Positions 56,008 through 64,000 of a DNA stretch of 64,000 nucleotides are shown here, piece by piece. The DNA comes from Mesorhizobium sp. M2D.F.Ca.ET.226.01.1.1 (GTDB taxonomy: Bacteria > Pseudomonadota > Alphaproteobacteria > Rhizobiales > Rhizobiaceae): positions 248,001 through 312,000 of the forward strand of contig NZ_RZOY02000004.1 in the NCBI RefSeq assembly GCF_004022705.2, read 5' to 3'. Position 1 is the stretch's first letter. Every line of letters begins with the position of its first letter. The position numbers and the translations under genes are program-made. Below the pieces are notes generated by a model, which worked only from the letters and a program-made list of their open reading frames with translations, was not told the origin of the DNA and made no database searches.

Positions 56008-56889
56008 GTGGAATTTGTGCTTGGCATCGATGGCGGCGGCACCAGTTGCAGGGCGGCCCTTGCGACCGTCGACGGCGTTGTCGTCGGCCGCGCCAAGAGC
56101 GGTGCCGCCAACATCCGCACCGATCTGACCGGCGCCCGCGCCAACATCGTCGAGGCGGCCAGGCAGGCTTTCCTCGCAGCCGGCGCGGATCCGGAGCTGA
56201 TCCCGAACACGCCTGCCATTCTCGGCCTCGCCGGCGCCAATGTCGGCACTTACCGGCAGCAGCTCGAGGCAATCCTGCCCTTCAGCCAAAGCCGCGTCGA
56301 AACCGATGCCGAGATCGCGCTCGAGGGCGCGGTCGGGCCTCGTGACGGCGCCATGGCCATTTTGGGCACCGGCACCGCCTATATGGCGCGCAAGGGCGGA
56401 AAATCGCGCGCCATCGGCGGCTGGGGTTTCCAGGTCGGCGACCAGGGCAGCGGCGCGCGCATCGGCCGTGACCTGCTGGAGCAGACGCTGCTCGCCTATG
56501 ATGGCATCCGTCCGGGCTCGCCGCTGACCGACGCCATGCTCGCCGTCTTCCGCAACAATCCAGAAGACGTGGTCGAATTCACCACCAACGCCAAGCCCGG
56601 CGATTTTGGCGGCTTCGCGCCAAAAGTCTTCGAGCATGCTGAAAAGGGCGATCTCGTCGCCAACTGGATTCTCGCCACGGCGGTGGCCGATGTCGAGGCC
56701 TCGCTCGGCGCGCTCGATCTTTCCGATGACGCTCCGCTTTGCCTGCTCGGCGGGCTGGCGCCGCTTTACGCGCCGCGCCTGTCGGCGCGCTATCAGGCGC
56801 AGCTCAAGGCTCCGCTCGACGATGCGCTCGGCGGCGCCGTACAGATGGCCGTGCGCGTCTTCACCAAGAGTTCGGAGGCGCCGCGATGA
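56008..56889 (+). CDS. BadF/BadG-type ATPase, N-acetylglucosamine (or MurNAc) kinase
   Basis: Sugar kinase of the BadF/BcrA ATPase fold, 293 residues. The phosphate-1 loop is LGIDGGGTSCRAAL, GLAGANVGTYRQQLEA and ILGTGTAYMARKGGKSRAIGGWGFQVGDQGSGARIG follow, as in GlcNAc kinases. The GTG at 56008 has GGAGGAG upstream. It starts the divergent operon with regulator, deaminase and nagA. Because murQ needs MurNAc 6-phosphate and no AnmK or AmgK is nearby, this enzyme may phosphorylate both sugars as MurK does. Confidence 0.88.
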   Translation: MEFVLGIDGGGTSCRAALATVDGVVVGRAKSGAANIRTDLTGARANIVEAARQAFLAAGADPELIPNTPAILGLAGANVGTYRQQLEAILPFSQSRVETDAEIALEGAVGPRDGAMAILGTGTAYMARKGGKSRAIGGWGFQVGDQGSGARIGRDLLEQTLLAYDGIRPGSPLTDAMLAVFRNNPEDVVEFTTNAKPGDFGGFAPKVFEHAEKGDLVANWILATAVADVEASLGALDLSDDAPLCLLGGLAPLYAPRLSARYQAQLKAPLDDALGGAVQMAVRVFTKSSEAPR

Positions 56890-57665
56890 GCGCCGCCGAC
56901 CAGATCTTCGCCATGCTGAAAGAATCCTCGCAGAGCGGCGCGCCGCTTTATCTGCAGCTGCGGAAAAGCATCGAGGAAGCGGTCAATCGCGGCCTGATCG
57001 GTCCCGGCGACGCGCTGCCGTCCGAGCGCGACATCGCCAGCAAGGCCGACATCTCGCGCGTCACCGTGCGCAAGGCGGTGCAGGACCTGGTCAAGGGCGG
57101 CATCCTGGTCCAGCGTCATGGCTCCGGGACCTTCGTCGCGCAGCGCATGGAGCGCGTCGAGCAGTCGCTGTCGCGGCTCACCTCCTTCACCGAGGACATG
57201 GCGCGCCGCGGCATGAGCGTGCGCTCGGTCTGGCTCGACCGCGGGCTTTATGCGCCCTCGCCGGAGGAGATGATGGTGTTGGGCCTGTCCTCGACCGAAC
57301 TGGTGGCGCGCGTCGCGCGCCTGCGCATCGCGAACGACACGCCGCTGGCGATCGAGCGCGCGGCTCTGTCGGCCAGTGTGCTGCCTGACCCCGAAGCGAT
57401 AGGCTCCTCGCTTTATGCGGCGCTGGGCACGACCGGCAATCGCCCGGTACGCGCCGTGCAGCGCATCTCCGCCACCAATCTGGGCGACGCCGATGCGCGC
57501 CTCCTGGAAGTGCCCTCGGGGGTTGCCGGTCTGCAGATCGAGCGCATTTCTTATCTGGCGAGCGGCAAGGTGATCGAGTTCACCCGCTCGGTCTACAGGG
57601 GCGACGCCTATGATTTCGTCGCGGAACTCCGGCTGACCGGGCCGGGAGAGGAGATCCGGCCATGA
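56886..57665 (+). CDS. GntR-family regulator with UTRA domain (amino-sugar operon)
   Basis: Transcription factor of 259 residues. The winged HTH spans about 20-90 (YLQLRKSIEEAVNRGLIGPGDALPSERDIASKADISRVTVRKAV), and the C-terminal UTRA sensor domain follows with LARIA-like strands (ELVARVARLRIANDTPLAIERAAL). The ATG at 56886 overlaps the kinase stop by 4 bp, and the next gene overlaps its stop. It probably senses a phosphorylated amino sugar and acts on the TGGTATT-N4-TGGTATT boxes. Confidence 0.93.
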   Translation: MSAADQIFAMLKESSQSGAPLYLQLRKSIEEAVNRGLIGPGDALPSERDIASKADISRVTVRKAVQDLVKGGILVQRHGSGTFVAQRMERVEQSLSRLTSFTEDMARRGMSVRSVWLDRGLYAPSPEEMMVLGLSSTELVARVARLRIANDTPLAIERAALSASVLPDPEAIGSSLYAALGTTGNRPVRAVQRISATNLGDADARLLEVPSGVAGLQIERISYLASGKVIEFTRSVYRGDAYDFVAELRLTGPGEEIRP

Positions 57666-58693
57666 TCGCCAACACCACCCATATGCGGCGCGAGATCGAT
57701 GAGATCCCGGAAGCCGCCGCCCGTCTTCTCGATGGCTCGGCTTCGGTTCTGGCCGAGGCCGGTCGTGGCCTGCGCGAGCGTGATCCGCATTTCGTCGTCA
57801 CCGTGGCGCGCGGCTCGTCCGACCATGCCGCCACCTTCATGAAATATGCCGTCGAGCTGACGGCGGGGCTTGCGGTCGCCTCCGTTGGGCCCTCCATCGC
57901 GTCCATTTACGGCGCCAAGCTCAGGCTGCGCGGCTCTGCCTGCCTGGCGATCTCGCAGTCGGGCAAGAGCCCCGACATCGTCGCCATGGCCGAAACGGCG
58001 CGAGCCGGCGGCGCGCTCACCGTCGCCATCACCAACACGGCCGACTCTCCGCTGGCGAGGGCTTCCGATTACGCCATCGATATCCTCGCGGGGCCGGAAC
58101 GCTCCGTCGCTGCCACCAAGACTTTCGTCAATTCGGCCGTCGCCGGCCTTGCGTTGATGGCGCACGCCACCGACGACCAGCCGTTGCTCAAGGCGCTCGC
58201 CGGCTTGCCCGGCCATTTCGAGAAGGCGATCGCCTGCGACTGGATGGCGCTCGCCGGTGCTTTGGAAAGCCCGCAATCGCTGTTCATCCTCGGCCGCGGC
58301 CCGTCCTTCGCGATCGCCAGCGAAGCGGCGCTGAAATTCAAGGAAACCTGTGCCATGCATGCCGAAGCCTATAGCGCCGCGGAGGTCATGCATGGCCCGC
58401 TGGCGCTGGTCGGCCCGGATTTCCCGGTTCTGGCGCTTGCCGCGCGCGATGCCTCCGAACCTTCGATCGCGGAGGCCGCCGACGGCCTGACGGCCAAAGG
58501 CGCCGCCGCCTTCATCACTTCCGACAAGGCGAAGGCCGCCAGGCTTCTGCCGCATGTCGCCACCGGCCATCCACTGACCGATCCCCTGCCGCTGATCGTG
58601 TCCTTCTACGGCTTCGTCGAGGCGTTCGCCCGCCATCGCGGCCTCGACCCCGATACGCCGCGCAATTTGCGCAAGGTGACGGAAACCGTATGA
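57662..58693 (+). CDS. SIS-domain glucosamine-6-phosphate deaminase (NagB-II/AgaS type)
   Basis: Predicted to convert glucosamine 6-phosphate to fructose 6-phosphate and ammonia, cytosolic, 343 residues. Two SIS domains are visible: TVARGSSDHAATFMKYAVE near 45 and LGRGPSFAIASEAALKFKETC near 210, with SGKSPDIVAMAE between. It resembles the isomerase half of GlmS without the glutaminase domain, the NagB-II pattern. It sits between the GntR gene and nagA with 4-bp overlaps at both ends. Confidence 0.9.
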   Translation: MIANTTHMRREIDEIPEAAARLLDGSASVLAEAGRGLRERDPHFVVTVARGSSDHAATFMKYAVELTAGLAVASVGPSIASIYGAKLRLRGSACLAISQSGKSPDIVAMAETARAGGALTVAITNTADSPLARASDYAIDILAGPERSVAATKTFVNSAVAGLALMAHATDDQPLLKALAGLPGHFEKAIACDWMALAGALESPQSLFILGRGPSFAIASEAALKFKETCAMHAEAYSAAEVMHGPLALVGPDFPVLALAARDASEPSIAEAADGLTAKGAAAFITSDKAKAARLLPHVATGHPLTDPLPLIVSFYGFVEAFARHRGLDPDTPRNLRKVTETV

Positions 58694-59850
58694 GCGACCG
58701 TTTCGCACTCACCGGCGCCCGTATCTTCGACGGCGCCGACTGGCACGACAACGCCGCCCTCGTCGTCAAGGACGACCTGGTCGAGGCCATCCTGCCTGCC
58801 GGGGCAATCCCGTCAGGCGTGACGGCGGTCGAGACCGGCGGCGGCCTGCTGGTACCCGGTTTCGTCGACATCCAGGTCAATGGCGGCGGCGGCGTCATGC
58901 TCAACGACCATCCCGATGTCGCCTCGATCGAAGCCATCTGCCGCGCGCACGCGCCCTTCGGCACCACGGCGCTGCTGGTGACGCTGATCACCGACACGCC
59001 GGCGATCACCGCGGCCGCCGTTGCCGCCGGCGCCGAGGCGGCCCGGGAAAAGGTGCCGGGTTTCCTCGGCCTGCATCTGGAGGGGCCGCATCTCTCGATC
59101 GCCCGCAAGGGCGCGCATGATCCGGCGTTGATCCGGCCGATGACCGATGCCGATCAGGCGGCGCTGATCGCGGCGCGCAGACAGCTCCCCGCGCTGCTCA
59201 CCACCATCGCGCCGGAATCGGTCCAGCCCGGTCGCGTCACGGCGCTCGCCAAGGCCGGCGTCGTCGTCAGCCTCGGCCATTCCGATACCGATTATGCGAC
59301 GGCCAGCGCCTTCGCCGGGGCCGGCGCCACGGTGGTCACGCACCTTTTCAACGCCATGAGCCAGATCGGCAACCGCGAGCCGGGTCTGGCGGGCGCTGCG
59401 ATCGACACCGGCGGCTTGTACGCCGGCATCATCGCCGATGGCATCCATGTCCATCCGGCAACGATGATGCTTGCGCTGCGCGGCAAGCAGGGGCCGGGCA
59501 AGATCGTTCTCGTCACCGACGCCATGGCGACGATCGGCACCGACATGACATCCTTCACGCTGAATGGCCGCACCATCTATCGCAAGGACGGCAGCCTCAG
59601 GCTTGCCGACGGCACACTGGCCGGCGCCGACCTCGACATGATTTCGGCCGTGCGCTACGTCCATCGCGTCGTCGGGCTGGAGCTCGACGAGGCCCTGCGC
59701 ATGGCTTCGCTTTATCCGGCCGAAGCGATCGGCCAGGCGCACCGCCTCGGCCGCTTCGCCAACGGGACAGCTGCCGACATCGTTGGGCTGTCGGAGGGGC
59801 TGGATGTGAAGAACGTCTGGATCGGCGGCGAGAAGGTGTTTGCCAGCTGA
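58690..59850 (+). CDS. nagA: N-acetylglucosamine-6-phosphate deacetylase
   Basis: Removes acetate from GlcNAc 6-phosphate to give glucosamine 6-phosphate, which the preceding SIS enzyme deaminates. It is a 386-residue amidohydrolase: LVPGFVDIQVNGGGGVMLND near 55, the metal Glu in LHLEGPHLS near 130, GHSDTDYATA near 198, THLFNAMSQ near 220, ADGIHVHPA near 255, and the catalytic Asp in LVTDAMATIG near 278. It is the last gene of the kinase-GntR-deaminase operon. Confidence 0.96.
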   Translation: MSDRFALTGARIFDGADWHDNAALVVKDDLVEAILPAGAIPSGVTAVETGGGLLVPGFVDIQVNGGGGVMLNDHPDVASIEAICRAHAPFGTTALLVTLITDTPAITAAAVAAGAEAAREKVPGFLGLHLEGPHLSIARKGAHDPALIRPMTDADQAALIAARRQLPALLTTIAPESVQPGRVTALAKAGVVVSLGHSDTDYATASAFAGAGATVVTHLFNAMSQIGNREPGLAGAAIDTGGLYAGIIADGIHVHPATMMLALRGKQGPGKIVLVTDAMATIGTDMTSFTLNGRTIYRKDGSLRLADGTLAGADLDMISAVRYVHRVVGLELDEALRMASLYPAEAIGQAHRLGRFANGTAADIVGLSEGLDVKNVWIGGEKVFAS

Positions 59851-59900
59851 GATTTCAGTGCCGCAGCAGTGGAGAAGCTTTTGAGACGCTGGCGGGACAG

Positions 59901-60058
59901 CACCCCCCTCTGTCCTGCCGGACATCTCCCCCGCAAGAGGGGAGATTGGCAGCTTCCGCGCCTTGCTCAATCCTGCGACGTCGGTGATTGGCGAAAGCCG
60001 CGGTGACGTCGATCTCCCCCCTTGCGGGGGAGATGGCCGGCAGGCCAGAGGGGGGTGC
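59901..60058. repeat. Large GC-rich intergenic palindrome, family A copy 7
   Basis: CACCCCCCTCTGTCCTGCCGG on the left mirrors CCGGCAGGCCAGAGGGGGGTG on the right, with CATCTCCCCCGCAAGAGGGG and CCCCCCTTGCGGGGGAGATG inside. It separates the convergent nagA and malonyl-CoA synthetase genes. Confidence 0.87.
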
Positions 60059-60116
60059 GAAGGATCGCAACCGATCCACCGGTGCATCGCCTTCGCCGCC
60101 GAGAAGCCATCCAGCG

Positions 60117-61637
60117 TCAGCCGGCTCCGGCGTAGATGTCCTTATACGTCTCGCGCAGCACGTTCTTCTGCACCTTGCCCATCGTGTTGCGCGGCAGTTC
60201 CTCGACGAAGATCACCTGCTTCGGATGCTTGTATTTCGCCAGCCGTCCGGCAATGGCGGCAGCAATGTCGACCGCTTGAATCGACGACCCCGGCTTGCGC
60301 ACCACCACGGCCGTGACGCCTTCGCCGAAATCCGGATGCGCGATGCCGATCACCGCGCTTTCGGCCACGCCGTCGAGCGCGTCGATCTCGCTCTCGATCT
60401 CCTTCGGATAGACATTGTAGCCGCCCGAGATGATCAGGTCCTTGCCGCGTCCGACGATGTGGACATAGCCGTCAGTGTCGACCAGCCCGAGGTCGCCGGT
60501 GATGAAGAAGCCGTCATCGCGGAATTCGGCCTTGGTCTTCTCAGGCATGCGCCAATAGCCGGCAAAGACGTTCGGGCCCTTGACCTCGATCATGCCGATC
60601 TCGCCCTGGGGCAGCGGCTTAGCCGTCTCGGGATCGGTGATGCGCAGCGAGACGCCGGGCAGGGGGAAGCCGACCGTGCCGGCGCGCCGCTCGCCGTCAT
60701 AGGGGTTCGACGTGTTCATGTTGGTCTCGGTCATGCCGTAGCGCTCGAGGATGGCGTGGCCGGCGCGCTCGCGCCAGGCCTTGTGCGTCTCGGCGAGCAG
60801 CGGCGCCGAGCCTGAGATGAAGAGCCGAATGGTCTTCGCCGCCTCGCGCGTCAGGCCGTCCTGCTGCAACAGTCGGACATAGAAGGTCGGAACGCCCATC
60901 AAGGCCGTTGCGCGCGGCATCAGCGACAGGATGCGCGCGGGATAGAATTTCTGCTCGAAGAACATCTTCGCGCCGGCCATCAGGATGACGTTGGTGGCGA
61001 CGAACAGGCCGTGCGTATGGAAGATCGGCAGCGCGTGGATCAGCACGTCGTCGGCGCCGAAGCGCCATTGCTCGACCAGCACGCGGGCGTTCGAGGCGAG
61101 GTTCTCGTGGCTGAGCATCGCGCCCTTGGAGCGGCCGGTCGTGCCGGAGGTGTAGAGGATGGCGGCGAGATCGTCCGGCCCACGCGCGACGTCGCTGAAC
61201 TCCGTCGCCTGCCGCGAAGCCTGGCTGGCCAGCGTTCCCTGGCCGTCGCGGCCGAGCGTGAGCACAGTGGCGCCGATCGACGCTGCAAGCGGCTCGATGC
61301 CGGACAGGCGGTCCGGATCGCACACGATCAGCCTCGGCTCGGCGTCGCGGAAGAAATAGTCGAGTTCCGGCAGCGTGTAGGCGGTGTTGAGCGGCAGGAA
61401 GACCGCGCCCGCGCGCAGGGACGCTAGATAAAGCAGCGCCGCCTCCGGGCTCTTCTCGACCTGGACCGCGACGCGGTCGCCAGGTTCGACGCCGGCCTGC
61501 GCTAGCGCATGCGCCAGCTGCGCCGACCTCGCCAGCATGTCCCCATAGGTGATCGAACGGCCGTCATCCGTCTCCATCAGCAGCCGCTCAGGCGCCGGCA
61601 TGCGGGAACGGAAGGCGTCGAACAGATGATTGGTCAT
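60117..61637 (-). CDS. matB: Malonyl-CoA synthetase
   Basis: Ligates malonate and CoA with ATP, 506 residues, cytosolic. ANL-superfamily motifs are the P-loop YTSGTTGRSKGAMLSHENL near 170, ERYGMTETNMNTSNPY near 300 (MatB-like), GDLGLVDTDGYVHIVGR near 390 and the catalytic Lys in LPRNTMGKVQKN near 490. It lies downstream of a MatR-like regulator in the same direction, after a terminator. The malonyl-CoA decarboxylase gene matA, usually adjacent, is not in the window. Confidence 0.9.
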   Translation of the reverse strand: MTNHLFDAFRSRMPAPERLLMETDDGRSITYGDMLARSAQLAHALAQAGVEPGDRVAVQVEKSPEAALLYLASLRAGAVFLPLNTAYTLPELDYFFRDAEPRLIVCDPDRLSGIEPLAASIGATVLTLGRDGQGTLASQASRQATEFSDVARGPDDLAAILYTSGTTGRSKGAMLSHENLASNARVLVEQWRFGADDVLIHALPIFHTHGLFVATNVILMAGAKMFFEQKFYPARILSLMPRATALMGVPTFYVRLLQQDGLTREAAKTIRLFISGSAPLLAETHKAWRERAGHAILERYGMTETNMNTSNPYDGERRAGTVGFPLPGVSLRITDPETAKPLPQGEIGMIEVKGPNVFAGYWRMPEKTKAEFRDDGFFITGDLGLVDTDGYVHIVGRGKDLIISGGYNVYPKEIESEIDALDGVAESAVIGIAHPDFGEGVTAVVVRKPGSSIQAVDIAAAIAGRLAKYKHPKQVIFVEELPRNTMGKVQKNVLRETYKDIYAGAG

Positions 61638-61719
61638 GAAGCGTCCTCAGGGCGCGCCGAAGCCGAATGGCACATGCGTTGCGCTCGCCTGAGCGAATAC
61701 CAGATTTGGCGGCCGGAGC

Positions 61720-61739
61720 AAAAACCGCGGCGCGGTTTT
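61720..61739 (-). terminator. Rho-independent terminator after the GntR (MatR-like) gene
   Basis: AAAACCGC (61721-61728) and GCGGTTTT (61732-61739) form an 8-bp stem with a GGC loop; on the minus strand it ends in a run of five U. It lies 7 bp beyond the regulator stop and separates it from matB. Confidence 0.7.
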
Positions 61740-61745
61740 CAGTCG

Positions 61746-62495
61746 CTATCTGCGGCGTGCCTTGGCAAGGCCGGCCTTCGGGTCATAACCCTGGGCGAAG
61801 CGTTCCATGCACATCGCCGCGGTGAGGCGGTAATGATTGAGAAGCGCTTCGACAGCGCCGTCGGCGTCCCCGTCCAGCATGCGCTCGGCAATGATGCGGT
61901 GCTCGCCGATTTCATCGCGCCCTGTGCCCGGAGCATTTTGCGAGATCAGGCGGTAGCGCGACGCCTGGTCGGAAAGCTGATCGCAGAAGCCGATAAGCCA
62001 GTGCGACCCGCACGCCGCGATCAGCGCCCGGTGGAAGGCGCGGTGCAGCTTCTCCCATTCCGGATTGTTGGTTGTCGGGTCTTCGGGCAGGCGCCGCTCG
62101 GCGCGCGCCAGGCGGTGCAGGGCCAGCACCAGCTGTTCCTCCCATTCGGCGGTGCGATGGGCAATCGATTCGCGTAGCGCCCGCTCCTCGAGCCAGCAGC
62201 GCGTCCGTGTCAACTCCTCCAGTTCCGTGGCGCTGACCGGCATGAGGAAGAAGCCGCGCTGGTCGTGCCGCCCGAGCAGGCCTTCGGCGGCGAGGCGGTT
62301 GAGCGCCTCGCGCACCGGCGACGCGCCCGCGCCATAACGCGAGACCACCCATTCGACGCGCAGCTTGCTCTCGGCCTCCAGGGCGCCGCGCAAAAGGTCG
62401 TCGCGGAGTTGTTGGTAGACCGAGCTGGCCAGGGTGCTCTTTGCACCCTTGCCTTCGCCCGGTAAGGCGATTCCGTTTGTCAATCGAGCTCCCAT
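61746..62495 (-). CDS. GntR-family regulator, FCD domain (MatR-like)
   Basis: Transcription factor of 249 residues. The N-terminal wHTH is SSVYQQLRDDLLRGALEAESKLRVEWVVSRYGAGASPVREALNRLAAEGLL; the all-helical FCD ligand domain follows, with WEKLHRAFHRALIAACGSHWLIGFCDQL and a C-terminal metal-type EHRIIAERMLDGDADGAV. I choose the ATG at 62495 with GAGG upstream; the frame extends to 62546 without a ribosome site. Adjacent matB suggests it controls malonate metabolism, as MatR does in rhizobia. Confidence 0.9.
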   Translation of the reverse strand: MGARLTNGIALPGEGKGAKSTLASSVYQQLRDDLLRGALEAESKLRVEWVVSRYGAGASPVREALNRLAAEGLLGRHDQRGFFLMPVSATELEELTRTRCWLEERALRESIAHRTAEWEEQLVLALHRLARAERRLPEDPTTNNPEWEKLHRAFHRALIAACGSHWLIGFCDQLSDQASRYRLISQNAPGTGRDEIGEHRIIAERMLDGDADGAVEALLNHYRLTAAMCMERFAQGYDPKAGLAKARRR

Positions 62496-62545
62496 TGCTT
62501 GCCTCTGCTTAGTCAGGGCCCCTCGGCGAAGCAATCTCCCGTACA

Positions 62546-62556
62546 TGTATCATACA
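62546..62556. promoter_or_regulatory. Candidate FCD-GntR operator upstream of its own gene
   Basis: TGTAT-C-ATACA is a perfect 11-bp palindrome, 51 bp upstream of the chosen regulator start. It fits the short symmetric sites bound by FCD regulators and suggests autoregulation. Confidence 0.5.
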
Positions 62557-62748
62557 GCCGGGCAATGGCGCCTCAAAGCGGAAGATGACGATATTCGACT
62601 TTAAGGCAAGGCGGACGGTCTATTGATTGGATCAAGTAGAATCTCGACAAAAAAGCTGATATTTCCCGCGCCGCTTCATATATTGAACAGTCGTTCAATC
62701 GCTGCCGCGATTGTGCAACTCCCGCGAGAAGTGGGGACAGTTATGCGT

Positions 62749-63426
62749 TTAACTGGCGGCCCTGTCGGCGGCCGTTCGAATTGCTTCAATGTTGGCTCTA
62801 TAGGCTTCGACGCTGCCGCCCTTGAAGACGGCGGCGCCCGCCACCAGCACGCTGGCGCCGGCCGCGGTCACCAGCGGCGCCGTTTCCGCCGAGACGCCGC
62901 CGTCGATCTCGATGCGGATCGGCCGGTGGCCGATGAGCGCCTTCACCCGCCTCACCTTGTCGACGATAGCCGGGATGAAGGCCTGCCCGCCGAAACCCGG
63001 ATTGACGGTCATGATCAGGATCAGGTCGAGCCGGTCGAGCACATATTCGATCGCCGTTTCCGGCGTCGCCGGATTGAGCGCGACGCCGGCCTTCTTGCCG
63101 AGGCCTTTGATGGTCTGCAGCGAGCGGTCGAGATGCGGCCCGGCTTCGGCATGCACCGTCATGCCGTCGCAGCCGGCTTCGGCGAAGGCAGCCAGGTAAG
63201 GGTCGGCCGGCGAAATCATCAGGTGGCAGTCGAAGAAGGCCTTGGTGCGGTTGCGGATCGACTTGATCACCGGCGGGCCGAAAGTGATATTGGGCACGAA
63301 ATGGCCATCCATCACATCGAGATGGATCCAGTCGGCGCCGGCCGCCGCGACTGCCTCGACCTCATCGCCCAGCTTCGAAAAATCAGATGCCAGCACCGAT
63401 GGCGCGATCAGGGTTTTTTTCGTCAT
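62749..63426 (-). CDS. rpe: Ribulose-phosphate 3-epimerase
   Basis: Interconverts ribulose 5-phosphate and xylulose 5-phosphate in the pentose-phosphate pathway. It is a 225-residue TIM barrel with [16 protein letters not shown] at the N terminus, metal and catalytic residues in [17 protein letters not shown] near 36-52 and [11 protein letters not shown] near 70, [14 protein letters not shown] near 142 and IEIDGGVS near 175. It appears monocistronic. It would handle the ribulose 5-phosphate made by the ribulokinase-type enzyme at the left of the window. Confidence 0.97.
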   Translation of the reverse strand: MTKKTLIAPSVLASDFSKLGDEVEAVAAAGADWIHLDVMDGHFVPNITFGPPVIKSIRNRTKAFFDCHLMISPADPYLAAFAEAGCDGMTVHAEAGPHLDRSLQTIKGLGKKAGVALNPATPETAIEYVLDRLDLILIMTVNPGFGGQAFIPAIVDKVRRVKALIGHRPIRIEIDGGVSAETAPLVTAAGASVLVAGAAVFKGGSVEAYRANIEAIRTAADRAAS

Positions 63427-63494
63427 GGGTAGGCTCGCCTTTTTCTCAGACGCGAATGTCAGGACTGCCTAGAGCATTTTGCAGCCAAGTGGAC

Positions 63495-63525
63495 AAGAAA
63501 AACCCGCCGGATCGCTCCGGCGGGT
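63495..63525 (-). terminator. Rho-independent terminator of the Cys-rich protein gene
   Basis: On the minus strand ACCCGCCGGA-GCGA-TCCGGCGGGT forms a perfect 10-bp stem with a 4-base loop, followed by TTTTTCTT. It lies 23 bp past the stop at 63548, a textbook intrinsic terminator. Confidence 0.85.
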
Positions 63526-63547
63526 CTTCGTCTTCAGCCGCCCAGAA

Positions 63548-64000
63548 TTACGGCTTGAAGTTCTGGATGTTGGCGCCGTTCGGATCTTGAATGATCCTTC
63601 GCGGCTGGCGCTGCGGCACAAGCTGCTGCAGCACGTTCGGGTTGAGCAGGATGCCGGGATTGATCTCGATTCCCGGCCGCCTGCGGATCGGCGTGCAGTC
63701 CGGGAACAGTCCGGTCGTGCCGACCGGGCATCGCCGCCTGATCAGCACCGGCTGGCACTGGCCGTCGATGAAGCGTGAGCCCGGCGCGCATTCCTGCGGC
63801 GGCTTGCGGCAGGCACCGTCGCGGATTTCGGTCCCGCGCGGGCATACGCAGTCGCCCCGCTTGTTGTGGACCTGGCCGCGGATGGTGCACTGCTCCTGGC
63901 TTGGCTTCGGCCGCACACAGGCCTTGCCCCGCACTTCCAGTCCGTCCGGGCAGGCGCAGTTGCCGTCGGCGTCGCGCAGCTGGCCGCGGATCGGGCACTG
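63548..64000 (-). CDS. Cysteine-rich repeat protein, C-terminal part (start beyond window)
   Basis: The frame is open through the right window edge, so only the last 150 residues are visible. It contains two tandem units of the form C-x-I-R-G-Q...G-x-C-x-C-P-x-G-x-E-x-R...C (CPIRGQ and CTIRGQ units), then a Pro/Arg-rich tail with CAPGSRFIDGQC and CPVGTTGLFPDC and the end GANIQNFKP. Paired cysteines suggest an exported, disulfide-bonded protein. GTG at 63934 could start a short frame, but the repeat continues upstream of it, so I treat it as internal. Function not recognised. Confidence 0.7.
   Translation of the reverse strand, partial: QCPIRGQLRDADGNCACPDGLEVRGKACVRPKPSQEQCTIRGQVHNKRGDCVCPRGTEIRDGACRKPPQECAPGSRFIDGQCQPVLIRRRCPVGTTGLFPDCTPIRRRPGIEINPGILLNPNVLQQLVPQRQPRRIIQDPNGANIQNFKP

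Overview
The window is GC-rich alphaproteobacterial chromosome, densely packed with short-overlap (ATGA, TTGA, GTGA) operons of solute transport and catabolism. The gene content (three UgpC-type CUT1 sugar ABC systems, a complete branched-chain amino-acid ABC system, SmoS/MtlK polyol genes) and two families of dispersed intergenic palindromes point to Rhizobiales, most likely Mesorhizobium or a close relative. This placement is inference from gene style and repeats; no rRNA or other marker gene is present. I saw no insertion sequence, prophage, CRISPR array, tRNA or rRNA.

Layout. 1-5528 (+): the end of a sorbitol/mannitol operon (ABC ATPase, SmoS-like SDR, mannitol dehydrogenase, HAD phosphatase, D-ribulokinase-type FGGY kinase). 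5530-11905 (-): a convergent second polyol locus (AraC regulator, binding protein, two permeases, xylitol/iditol-type dehydrogenase, ATPase). 12152-14465: MATE exporter and secreted dienelactone-hydrolase-like enzyme. 14613-19228: ureohydrolase (agmatinase family) with a polar amino-acid ABC system that lacks an ATPase gene, and a divergent LysR regulator with a perfect T-N11-A box. 19370-30545: pncB, a membrane protein, livKHMGF-type transporter, ornithine-cyclodeaminase homologue, NhaD/CitMHS-type antiporter and pncA.

30700-42060 is the most interesting segment. It holds a Mo-hydroxylase (FAD subunit plus a fused 2Fe-2S/Mo subunit), a 6-hydroxynicotinate-reductase-like Fe-S protein, a UPF0280 (ApbE-like) protein, a DUF1185 protein and a MarR regulator on the + strand. 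On the - strand are the HyuA/HyuB ATP-dependent amidohydrolase subunits. Near-identical 19-bp operator-like sites sit upstream of both transcription units. Together they look like a regulon for hydroxylation, reduction and hydrolytic opening of an N-heterocycle whose identity cannot be read from sequence.

42178-48941 (+): ferredoxin-NADP reductase, deoC with a two-domain ALDH16-type dehydrogenase behind a RutR-like palindrome, and an SDR/FAH-hydrolase pair resembling the end of a non-phosphorylating 6-deoxysugar pathway. 49148-59850: a divergent amino-sugar locus. On one side are murQ, a CUT1 transporter and a Gfo/Idh dehydrogenase; on the other a BadF-type kinase, a GntR regulator, a SIS-domain deaminase and nagA. 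Each side carries a TGGTATT-N4-TGGTATT box. 60117-64000 (-): malonyl-CoA synthetase with a MatR-like GntR regulator, ribulose-phosphate epimerase, and the end of a Cys-rich repeat protein running off the window.
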